A stretch of 9,601 bases of DNA, taken from positions 1-9,601 of the forward strand of contig JAJYKQ010000040.1 in assembly GCA_021788495.1 (NCBI GenBank), written 5' to 3'. The notes below the pieces were generated by a model, which saw nothing but the letters and a program-made list of their open reading frames with translations, was not told the DNA's origin and made no database searches. Below, piece by piece: positions 1 through 6,214 of the stretch. This DNA comes from a bacterium. Lineage in GTDB: Bacteria; SZUA-79; Acidulodesulfobacterales; Acidulodesulfobacteraceae. Position 1 is the stretch's first letter, and the number at the start of each line of letters is the position of its first letter. The translations under genes and the position numbers were made by a program.

Positions 1-2081
1 AAGAATTAACGAAAGTAACGGAATTTACTGAAGAATCCGAGTTAAACGGAATTAATTTTTATTTTAACAAAGTTTCTTCAGTACATAACGAAATAGCCCG
101 ACTTAAAGAAATTATCGATAAATCCGTACAAAAACTTTCTTCCAAAGATTTAATAGTATTATCTAAAGAAGATTATCTATTTCCGTTAATACATAATGTC
201 CTTAATTCTTTAGATAAAGGAGATTATAATATATCTATCGGATATTCTTTAAACAGGACGCCTATATATACGCTTTTTAACCTTTTGTCGGTAGTGCACG
301 GCAGAAAAAAATACGATAAATTTTATGCAAAAGATTATGCATCTTTATTTCTTCATCCTTACGTTAAAAATATAAGCGGAAAATTGCAGGCACTGCCGCA
401 GTACCGTTTTGACGCCGTTCAGACAAGGACGATTTTTCAGGCTATAGAATCTTATATTAAAAAGAATAAAATTTTATTTATTTCGGTCAAAGAAATAGAA
501 AACGCCGTCTTACCGGCCATCTCCCTATCGGAAGATTCCGTCAAAGCGTATATTGGCGAGATGCACCGGTTGTTTATATCAAATTTTGAAAATATAGAAA
601 ATATAAAAGATTTTATTGAAAAAATAGTAAAAATAATAGATGCCGTATCGCATAATTCTTCGGCGGATAAACATCCGTACGGCTCTAAATTTATAGAATC
701 GGCTTTAAAAGCCGTAATGGAATTCGACGCGACTAATTTCGGACATTATAAATTCGAGGGAGTTTCGGGATATTTCAATCTTTTAAAAAACCTCTTGAAG
801 CGGCAGAAAGTTCCTTTTAAAGGCACCCCTATTAAAGGTTTGCAGATTTTAGGCCCTCTCGAAGCCCGAAATATAAATTTCGACAGGATATTTTACTTAG
901 GCGCAAACGAAGGAGTATTGCCCGACGTTTCAAAGGAAAATACAGTTTTGACGGAAGAGGTAAGAAGATTTCTAAAACTTCCCGATGCCGGAGAATCTTC
1001 AAAAATTCAGGAATACAATTTTTTTAACCTCGTATCCGGCGCAAAAGAAGTATATTTATTTTATAACGATTCAAGCCGGTCGGAAAAATCGCGTTTCGTA
1101 GAAAAAATTATATGGAATATTCAGAAAACAACAAAAAATTTGAAAGAACCGAAGGAAATAAATTCCGCTTTTAAAATTAATTTTAATCCGGCAGAACCGT
1201 CGCCTATAAAAAAAACCGGCGAAGTAAAAGATTATCTTTGCGGCATCGAATATTCCGCCGCAAAACTCGATACCTATCTTAAATGTCCGTCTATGTTTTA
1301 CTACCGATACGTATTGAATATTAGGGAGAGCGGGGATATCGGAGAAGATATAGATGCCGCGGGTATCGGCAGCGTGATTCATAGCGTACTAAACGAATAT
1401 TTTAAAGTATTTGAAGGCAGGGAATATGTTTTCTCTAGCTTAGAAAAAGAAAAAATAAAAATAGGCGGAATATTGAACGAAAAATTTAACGACCGCGGCT
1501 CGATGGTTCTTAATCTGCAAAAGAAACAGATATTGACGGCTCTTAACTTATTTATCGAAAAAAGGGCTAAAGATTTAGCGGGCGTAAAAATAACAGGCGC
1601 CGAATATCCGCTGGAAGGGGCTGTAACGGTAAAATTGGCGGACGGCTGCGAAAGAGCAATAAAACTTATGGGCAGATCCGATTTAATTATAGAAAAAAAC
1701 GGCGAACACTTTATTATAGATTATAAAACAGGAGCGTCGCTAACCTGTCCGGATAAAAATTTTATACCTGCGGCCGAAAACAGGGATGAGTGGTTAAAAA
1801 ACGTTAAATCCGTACAACTGCCGTTTTATATAATTATTTATTCCGCCTGCAAAAGCGTCGGACATTCCAATATTACCGCCAAATTATGGGGGATTAAAAA
1901 AAACGAAGAACGAAAGGTAGATTTAAAGGACGTTAATCTTTTAAACGCGTATGCAAAATTTATCGGGATGCTCATAGAAGATATAATAAATTCGGAAAAT
2001 TTCGACTTCGTTAAAAAAGAACCGTATAAGAAAAAAATATGCGGCTTCTGTTCTTATTCCGTTTTATGCGGTAGAATTTAA
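1..2081 (+). CDS. addB: AddB-like helicase/nuclease subunit, 5' end cut off by the window
   Basis: Probable AddB subunit of an AddAB-type helicase-nuclease that resects double-strand DNA ends for recombinational repair in the cytoplasm. The frame is open from base 3 without a stop, giving 692 visible residues; a TTG at 285 is available but the sequence before it is protein-like (NISIGYSLNRTPIYTLF), so the true start lies upstream. Numbering from base 3: a helicase-like region with ILGPLEARNINFDRIFYLGA, then a C-terminal PD-(D/E)XK nuclease with H460, D560 (GRSD), D573 and K575 (IIDYKTG). Cys428 and a C-terminal C-x2-C-x5-C (680, 683, 689) match the cysteine pattern of the AddB iron-sulfur cluster. 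AddB proteins usually exceed 1000 residues, so roughly the first third is missing. The expected partner addA is not downstream; it may lie upstream. A Bacteroidetes-style PD-(D/E)XK AddB relative is the main alternative name. Confidence 0.83.
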   Translation, partial: ELTKVTEFTEESELNGINFYFNKVSSVHNEIARLKEIIDKSVQKLSSKDLIVLSKEDYLFPLIHNVLNSLDKGDYNISIGYSLNRTPIYTLFNLLSVVHGRKKYDKFYAKDYASLFLHPYVKNISGKLQALPQYRFDAVQTRTIFQAIESYIKKNKILFISVKEIENAVLPAISLSEDSVKAYIGEMHRLFISNFENIENIKDFIEKIVKIIDAVSHNSSADKHPYGSKFIESALKAVMEFDATNFGHYKFEGVSGYFNLLKNLLKRQKVPFKGTPIKGLQILGPLEARNINFDRIFYLGANEGVLPDVSKENTVLTEEVRRFLKLPDAGESSKIQEYNFFNLVSGAKEVYLFYNDSSRSEKSRFVEKIIWNIQKTTKNLKEPKEINSAFKINFNPAEPSPIKKTGEVKDYLCGIEYSAAKLDTYLKCPSMFYYRYVLNIRESGDIGEDIDAAGIGSVIHSVLNEYFKVFEGREYVFSSLEKEKIKIGGILNEKFNDRGSMVLNLQKKQILTALNLFIEKRAKDLAGVKITGAEYPLEGAVTVKLADGCERAIKLMGRSDLIIEKNGEHFIIDYKTGASLTCPDKNFIPAAENRDEWLKNVKSVQLPFYIIIYSACKSVGHSNITAKLWGIKKNEERKVDLKDVNLLNAYAKFIGMLIEDIINSENFDFVKKEPYKKKICGFCSYSVLCGRI

Positions 2082-2115
2082 TATAAAAGTAATATTAAAA
2101 TTAAAGGTCATCTTT

Positions 2116-4425
2116 ATGGTTCTCAAAAGCTCTGATGAGCGGGATAAATTAGAAATTATTAAATCTTTTTACAAGGCGCTTGCGGATGCTTCCGAGGCGA
2201 TTTATTATGCCGAAACCGAACGGGAACTGTTTGATAAAGTTTCAAAGGCGGTGGTGGAATGCGGACTTTTCAGCGCCGTATGGATCGGTTCTCCCGGCAG
2301 GAATTTGCTTTTTAAATATTTTGCCGCATACGGTCCCGGCATAGATGCATTAAAACATATTAAAATCAGCATTAAAGATACTCCCGAAAACCAGACTTTG
2401 GCGGCAAGGACGTGGAGGCAGGAGAAAATACTTTACGATAATAACCAGATTGAAGATCCGCTAAGGAAACATTTTTCAGATTTTTTAAAAAAATATAAAT
2501 GGCTTTCGGCGGCTACTTTTCCTGTTTTTAAGAGCGGTAAAATATACGCCGTTCTTGCCGCCGTATCGGACAGAACAGGTTTATTCGATAAAGATACCGT
2601 AAACCTTCTTGAAAGAATAGTAAAATTAATGGAAAGCGCTATAGATAAGATACAACTGCATGCTATAGAAAATAAATTCGAGAAGTTTAAAAAGTACGCC
2701 GAAAAAAAAGTTGGACATGCCGCGAGATACGATGCGCTCACAGACCTTCCTAATTACGAAACGTTTGAGTCCGAGATTAACAGGCAGATAGAAAAAGGGC
2801 GGCGCTTCGGCGGAAACGTCGCGGTAATTATTTTAGATTTGGACGACCTTAAAACGGTTAACGATTTTTACGGAACGACGACCGGAGACAAGGTTTTAAA
2901 AATTATTGCCGAAAGGCTTTTAAAATTTGCAAAAGACAGATATACCAAAGATTCTTTTTATGTTTCGAGGCTTGGAGGCGACGAATTCGGCATTTCTTTG
3001 TTTTATAAAGATTCCGACGAAGATATTTACGCTATAGCGAAAGATATACTTAAAGAAATTAACCTTCCTTATGTTTCGGACGGCTTAAAAATAGACTTAA
3101 AAGCAAGCATAGGCGTTACTAAGGCGGCAGATTTAAATTCCAAAAAAGCCGAACCGGATACTTTGATAAGAATGGCGGGACAGGCTATGTATAAATCCAA
3201 GGCTATGGGAAAAAATATGGTAAATTTTTTCAGCAGCGACGAAGAGCTTGGAATGGTCGAATATTATCAGAAACTGCGCAATATAGAAAAAGCGCTTAAA
3301 GCAAAAGAATTCGTCATGTACTATCAGCCCAAGGTCAATTTAAAAACCGGTAAAATATTCGGTTTTGAATCATTAATAAGATGGATAGATAATAAAGGCA
3401 ACGTTATTTCTCCGGCAGAATTTATACCCTTAGCCGAAACTTCGGAAACTATCGTCGATATAGGCGATTACGTTATCAAGGAAACGGTTAAGCAGATGAA
3501 TATTTGGGCTGAAGCAGGCAAAGAATGGCAGGTCTCTATTAACGTTTCGGCCAGACAGCTTCAAAAATACGATTTTTTAGAAAAACTGGAAAAAGTTTTA
3601 AAAAAATACCCATCGGTGAAACCGGAACTTATTCAATTAGAAATAACCGAAACGGCGGCGTTAGAAAATATTGCGCACGTTAAGGAGATTATTAAAAAAA
3701 GCTCGGAATCGGACATAACTTTTTCGATGGACGATTTCGGAAGCGGCTATTCGTCGCTCCTGTATTTTAAAGAACTTAACGTAAAAGTCATTAAAATAGA
3801 TATTTCATTCGTAAAAAATATGCTTGAAAATGCCGAAGATACCTTAATTATAGAAAGCATAATAAGCCTTGCCCGCATATTCGGCAGGGAAGTAATAGCA
3901 GAAGGAGCGGAAACTGCCGACCACTGCATAATATTAAATATGCTGGGATGTTCTAATATTCAGGGGTATTATACAGGCAGGCCTGTCCCAGCCGATAAAG
4001 TAATAAATTGGACGCAGAATTATAAACTGCCCGACGATCTTGTCCAGTGGAAAGATATAACTCTTAATATAGAAGATTTTCCGGTAGCCCTTGCATATAC
4101 CCAGCATAACGACTGGATTAACAAAGTTTTGGAACTTAACAAAGGAGCGGATATATCTATAAATAAAGATAAAGTAAAAAACTGGAAAGAATGTCCTTTC
4201 GGCATATGGTATTACGGAACGGGAGTTAAATACGGACACATTAAAGAGTATAAAGAGATAGGCAGAGTTCATAAAAACCTTCATGAGCTTGCATATAAAA
4301 ATCTTGTTTTGACGCTTAATGGAAAATATGAAGAATCAGAACCTTTAATCGGCGAGATAAGCAAAACGCGCGAAAAACTTAGAGGGTTATTGTTTAATTT
4401 AGCCAAAATTATAGCTAAACGTTAG
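2116..4425 (+). CDS. GAF-GGDEF-EAL-CZB cyclic-di-GMP cyclase/phosphodiesterase
   Basis: A 769-residue soluble signalling enzyme that can make cyclic-di-GMP from GTP and/or hydrolyse it. Residues about 10-180 resemble a GAF sensor, followed by a short charged linker. The GGDEF domain has DALTDLPN from 206 and an intact GGDEF at 287-291; no RxxD inhibitory site sits at the usual place before it. The EAL domain reads ESL at 418-420 but keeps every catalytic position: E418, N476, E509, D539, D540, K560, E596, E599 and Q616, with near-canonical spacing. Residues about 655-769 form a CZB zinc-binding domain: H664 (QHNDW), C693 (CPFGIWYYG), H719 and H723 (HKNLH). No membrane segments are seen. It starts at an ATG with AAAGG at 2103-2107, 34 bases after the nuclease gene, so co-transcription is possible. 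CZB domains bind zinc and can sense oxidants, which suggests that input. Which activity dominates cannot be read from sequence. Confidence 0.93.
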   Translation: MVLKSSDERDKLEIIKSFYKALADASEAIYYAETERELFDKVSKAVVECGLFSAVWIGSPGRNLLFKYFAAYGPGIDALKHIKISIKDTPENQTLAARTWRQEKILYDNNQIEDPLRKHFSDFLKKYKWLSAATFPVFKSGKIYAVLAAVSDRTGLFDKDTVNLLERIVKLMESAIDKIQLHAIENKFEKFKKYAEKKVGHAARYDALTDLPNYETFESEINRQIEKGRRFGGNVAVIILDLDDLKTVNDFYGTTTGDKVLKIIAERLLKFAKDRYTKDSFYVSRLGGDEFGISLFYKDSDEDIYAIAKDILKEINLPYVSDGLKIDLKASIGVTKAADLNSKKAEPDTLIRMAGQAMYKSKAMGKNMVNFFSSDEELGMVEYYQKLRNIEKALKAKEFVMYYQPKVNLKTGKIFGFESLIRWIDNKGNVISPAEFIPLAETSETIVDIGDYVIKETVKQMNIWAEAGKEWQVSINVSARQLQKYDFLEKLEKVLKKYPSVKPELIQLEITETAALENIAHVKEIIKKSSESDITFSMDDFGSGYSSLLYFKELNVKVIKIDISFVKNMLENAEDTLIIESIISLARIFGREVIAEGAETADHCIILNMLGCSNIQGYYTGRPVPADKVINWTQNYKLPDDLVQWKDITLNIEDFPVALAYTQHNDWINKVLELNKGADISINKDKVKNWKECPFGIWYYGTGVKYGHIKEYKEIGRVHKNLHELAYKNLVLTLNGKYEESEPLIGEISKTREKLRGLLFNLAKIIAKR

Positions 4426-4462
4426 AATGTAAATATTAAAAATTTAAAAAATATATCGGCAA

Positions 4463-4471
4463 TGATATAAT
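4463..4471 (+). promoter_or_regulatory. Extended -10 promoter for the FMN-binding protein gene
   Basis: TGATATAAT is a perfect TGnTATAAT extended -10. A weak -35 candidate (TTTAAA, 4443-4448) lies 17 bases upstream. Transcription would begin near 4478, leaving a leader of about 45 bases. The surroundings are AT-rich, so chance matches are possible; the TG extension and the intergenic position raise confidence. Confidence 0.5.
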
Positions 4472-4521
4472 AACAAAATAAAAAAATTAAATAAATAAAT
4501 TAAAAGAGGAGAAAAAAGACT

Positions 4522-4893
4522 ATGCTGAACGAAAAAATAATCGAAATTTTAAAACATGAAGGACCTGCGACTTTTGCAACATACGGTACCGACGGAATAC
4601 ATCTTGCCGCTACGTGGAACAGCTATATAGAAGTTCTGCAGAACGATACGCTTTTAATACCGGCCGGACATTTAAATAAAACACAGAGAAACGTCGAGGC
4701 GGGAAGCGAAGTGCAGATGATTTTAGCTTCAAAAGACGTCGTCGGCCTGCAGGGCGGGGGTGCCGGTTTTTTATTAAAAGGCAAAGCAAAATTTGAAGGA
4801 GAAGGCGCAAATTTCGATAAAATCAAATCTCATTTCGACTGGGCAAGATCGGTTATGATTTTTAACGTAAAAGAAGTTACGGAATTAGTTTAA
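4522..4893 (+). CDS. FMN-binding split-barrel protein (pyridoxamine 5'-phosphate oxidase-like family)
   Basis: A small cytoplasmic flavoprotein of 123 residues. Its length and sequence closely resemble, as I remember it, the roughly 122-residue FMN-binding protein of Desulfovibrio vulgaris. Shared stretches include TWNSY near residue 31, the KT pair after GHLN near 54, a glycine-rich turn before GFLLKGKAKF, and a DWAR near 110. Such proteins form dimeric split beta-barrels that hold FMN; their physiological role, probably electron transfer or an oxidoreductase reaction, is not firmly known. The start is well supported: AGAGGAG at 4505-4511 stands 10 bases before the ATG. It probably has its own promoter at 4463-4471, and it converges on queC, with repeat hairpins between the two stops. 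It is too short to be assigned as a biosynthetic PdxH. Confidence 0.88.
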   Translation: MLNEKIIEILKHEGPATFATYGTDGIHLAATWNSYIEVLQNDTLLIPAGHLNKTQRNVEAGSEVQMILASKDVVGLQGGGAGFLLKGKAKFEGEGANFDKIKSHFDWARSVMIFNVKEVTELV

Positions 4894-4921
4894 AATAACA
4901 ATACTAAATGCTAAAAATAAG

Positions 4922-4952
4922 GAAAAAGGCGTCAGATTAATTTTACGCAATA
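4922..4952 (+). repeat. Solo arm of the queC-flanking hairpin element
   Basis: This 31-base stretch is the reverse complement of 5027-5057 with a single mismatch (C at 4930). It is therefore a lone copy of the element's 3' arm, in inverted orientation to that arm. It can pair with the 3' arm of the full element next door, competing with that element's own 5' arm. A further 12-base terminal fragment, AAAAAGGTGTCA, follows at 4955-4966. Confidence 0.85.
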
Positions 4953-4969
4953 AGAAAAAGGTGTCAAAG

Positions 4970-5056
4970 AAAAAGGTGTCAGATTTTATTTTACGCATAC
5001 GAAAAGAAACAATTAACGATACAAGATATTGCGTAAAATTAATCTGACACCTTTTT
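4970..5056 (+). repeat. Full hairpin repeat element, copy downstream of queC
   Basis: An 87-base element whose ends are exact inverted repeats: AAAAAGGTGTCAGATT at the left and its complement at the right. The 5' arm (4970-4997) and 3' arm (5030-5056) pair over 16 outer and 10 inner base pairs, interrupted by one bulge and one mismatch. The loop is about 32 bases. Its sequence is nearly identical to the copy at 5956-6040, loop included. The element encodes no protein. It resembles a MITE or REP-type element by structure, but the family is not identified. Each strand ends in a T run after the stem, so it could also act as a two-way terminator. Confidence 0.9.
4970..5056. terminator. Possible bidirectional terminator between convergent genes
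   Basis: The inverted repeat sits between the stop codons of the convergent flavoprotein gene (4893, + strand) and queC (5082, - strand). On either strand the stem ends in CCTTTTT or CCTTTTTC. The arms are long and AT-rich, and the T run is itself part of the stem, so it is not a textbook rho-independent terminator. The function is inferred from position and shape. Confidence 0.4.
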
Positions 5057-5081
5057 CTACTCTATGCAGGATTAAGGTAAA

Positions 5082-5834
5082 TCAATGTTTGCGATTGAAA
5101 TATTGCGTCGGGTCGTTAATTCCTGCTTCTTCAAATCCGCGCTTTCTTAAAATGCAGGAATCGCAAACCCCGCATGCCAAACCTTCTATAGGGTCGTAAC
5201 AACTATGGGTAAGATTAAGCGGCGCTCCTATCTCAACAGCTTTTAATATAATATCTTTTTTGGTTAACCTTAAAAGCGGAGCGTTTATTTTAAAACTTAT
5301 CTCGCCTGTTACGCCTGCTTTAGTAGCTAAATTAGCCATGTTTTCAAATGAAGCTAAATATTCGGGCCTGCAGTCGGGATATCCGCTGTAGTCTATATAA
5401 TTAGCTCCGATAAAAATATCCGACGCCTTTTCGACTTCCGCTGCGGCAAGGGCATAAGACAAAAAAATAGTATTTCTTGCGGGAACGTAAGTTGCGGGAA
5501 TATCGTTTTTTTCTATATTATCGGAAGTTCTTTCCGCTTTTATTCTGTTTTTAGGCACTTTTATATTTTTATCGGTTAAAGCTGAACCTTTAATGCCGCT
5601 AAAATCGAGGTTTACGATAATATGCTTTTTTAAACCGAAAAAGTTTATTATATTTTTAGCGTGTTCTATTTCAGTTTCGTGTCTCTGATTATAAAAAAAA
5701 GTAACCGGAACAGGCTCAAATCCTTCGTCTATGGCAATTTTAAGAGTAGTAGTCGAATCTAAACCGCCGCTGAAAAGTACTACGGCTTTTTTATTTTTAT
5801 AACCGCCGTTATGTTTATTATCGTTAATGTTCAT
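5082..5834 (-). CDS. queC: 7-cyano-7-deazaguanine synthase QueC
   Basis: Converts 7-carboxy-7-deazaguanine to preQ0 with ATP and ammonia, a step in making the tRNA base queuosine (or other 7-deazaguanines). The 250-residue length is normal to slightly long for the family. Residues 22-28 are SGGLDST, the ATP-pyrophosphatase loop, and VTFFYNQRH follows the usual QueC second strand. The zinc site is complete: C212, C221, C224 and C227, spaced C-x8-C-x2-C-x2-C, followed by RKRGFEEAGI. No other queuosine gene (queD, queE, queF) is in the window, so it stands alone here. No clear Shine-Dalgarno precedes the ATG, while TGTTATAAT ends 7 bases upstream, which would make the transcript leaderless or nearly so. 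The gene is flanked on both sides by hairpin repeats in the same orientation. Confidence 0.97.
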   Translation of the reverse strand: MNINDNKHNGGYKNKKAVVLFSGGLDSTTTLKIAIDEGFEPVPVTFFYNQRHETEIEHAKNIINFFGLKKHIIVNLDFSGIKGSALTDKNIKVPKNRIKAERTSDNIEKNDIPATYVPARNTIFLSYALAAAEVEKASDIFIGANYIDYSGYPDCRPEYLASFENMANLATKAGVTGEISFKINAPLLRLTKKDIILKAVEIGAPLNLTHSCYDPIEGLACGVCDSCILRKRGFEEAGINDPTQYFNRKH

Positions 5835-5841
5835 TTATATT

Positions 5842-5850
5842 ATTATAACA
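5842..5850 (-). promoter_or_regulatory. Extended -10 promoter for queC, very close to its ATG
   Basis: On the - strand this reads TGTTATAAT, a perfect extended -10. Only 7 bases separate it from the ATG at 5834, so initiation would fall at or next to the start codon. A weak -35-like TCAACA lies 19 bases further upstream. A leaderless message would explain the missing Shine-Dalgarno. Confidence 0.45.
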
Positions 5851-5870
5851 AATTTTTAGAATATAGTGTT

Positions 5871-5887
5871 GAGTAAAAAGCGTGAGG
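5871..5887 (+). repeat. Probable decayed unit of the tandem repeat
   Basis: GAGTAAAA at 5871-5878 is identical to 5952-5959, and GCGTGAG at 5880-5886 is identical to 5948-5954. These are the beginning and end of a repeat unit with its middle absent, which suggests a third unit that lost its interior. The matches are short, so this is a tentative reading. Confidence 0.4.
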
Positions 5888-5955
5888 AAAAGGTGTCAGA
5901 TTTTTTTTACGCATACGAAAAAAAAACAATTAACGATACAAGATATTGCGTGAGT
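5888..5955 (+). repeat. Partial hairpin element in perfect tandem with the next copy
   Basis: This unit carries the 5' arm and loop but stops at TTGCGT, so the 3' arm is missing. Its 64 bases (5888-5951) are identical to 5956-6019, including a run of 8 T and a run of 9 A. The spacer GAGT completes a 68-base period. Perfect identity through homopolymers points to a recent duplication or an assembly artefact. Confidence 0.88.
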
Positions 5956-6040
5956 AAAAGGTGTCAGATTTTTTTTACGCATACGAAAAAAAAACAATTA
6001 ACGATACAAGATATTGCGTAAAATTAATCTGACACCTTTT
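5956..6040 (+). repeat. Full hairpin repeat element, copy upstream of queC
   Basis: An 85-base element in the same orientation as the copy at 4970-5056. Arms 5956-5981 and 6015-6040 are inverted repeats of 26 bases with two adjacent mismatches. The loop (5982-6014) shares its last 20 bases exactly with the other copy. It lies between divergent promoters, so termination of a neighbour is a less obvious role here. No transposase or clear target-site duplication is visible. Confidence 0.9.
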
Positions 6041-6098
6041 CCTTTGACGGCTTTTCCTTAGTTGCGGATTGCCGCATCTTTATAATTTAATATACTTG

Positions 6099-6107
6099 TG
6101 TTATAAT
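6099..6107 (+). promoter_or_regulatory. Extended -10 promoter for the aldehyde dehydrogenase gene
   Basis: TGTTATAAT is a perfect TGnTATAAT. No good -35 is seen at 17 bases upstream, which is acceptable for extended -10 promoters. Transcription would start near 6114, giving a leader of about 100 bases. A second TATAAT at 6081-6086 lacks the TG extension. Confidence 0.5.
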
Positions 6108-6214
6108 TATTTAAATCTAATTCGCAGTCGGATTATAAATTAGCAAAATTTAAATCGAATTTAAGTCGCGTAAAATTAAAATTAACCGAATAAAATAACC
6201 AAAAAAGGAATATT

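Larger units (their letters stand above)
5835..6214. other. 380-base intergenic region between divergent queC and the aldehyde dehydrogenase gene
   Basis: No protein-coding frame of worth is seen here. The region holds the queC promoter at its left end, the repeat cluster at 5871-6040, then an AT-rich stretch with the aldehyde dehydrogenase promoter and leader. A small inverted repeat TGCGG-ATTG-CCGCA lies at 6063-6076 and could be a minor hairpin or a protein-binding site. No preQ1-type riboswitch is visible. Confidence 0.7.

Noticed and set aside
285..290. TTG at 285 as the start of the nuclease gene
   Set aside because: The frame is open from base 3 and the upstream residues read as typical AddB-family sequence, so the gene simply runs in from the left.
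3367..3375. ESL in place of EAL as a sign of a dead phosphodiesterase
   Set aside because: The alanine is not catalytic, and all the metal- and substrate-binding residues downstream are present at near-canonical spacing.
4970..5056. Retron or other reverse-transcriptase-linked structured RNA
   Set aside because: No reverse transcriptase lies nearby, and the hairpin arms and loops repeat elsewhere in the window like a dispersed element.
5835..5887. preQ1 riboswitch controlling queC
   Set aside because: The stretch before the ATG is short, very AT-rich, lacks a C-rich loop and pseudoknot arrangement, and has a -10 box 7 bases from the ATG.
4922..6040. Repeat clusters as a CRISPR array
   Set aside because: Units are long hairpins with a conserved loop, only a few copies exist, spacers are 4 bases or less where tandem, and no cas gene is present.
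4922..6040. Composite transposon or complete insertion sequence carrying queC
   Set aside because: No transposase frame lies in either repeat cluster or between them, and no clear target-site duplication is visible. Only a non-autonomous element can be supported.
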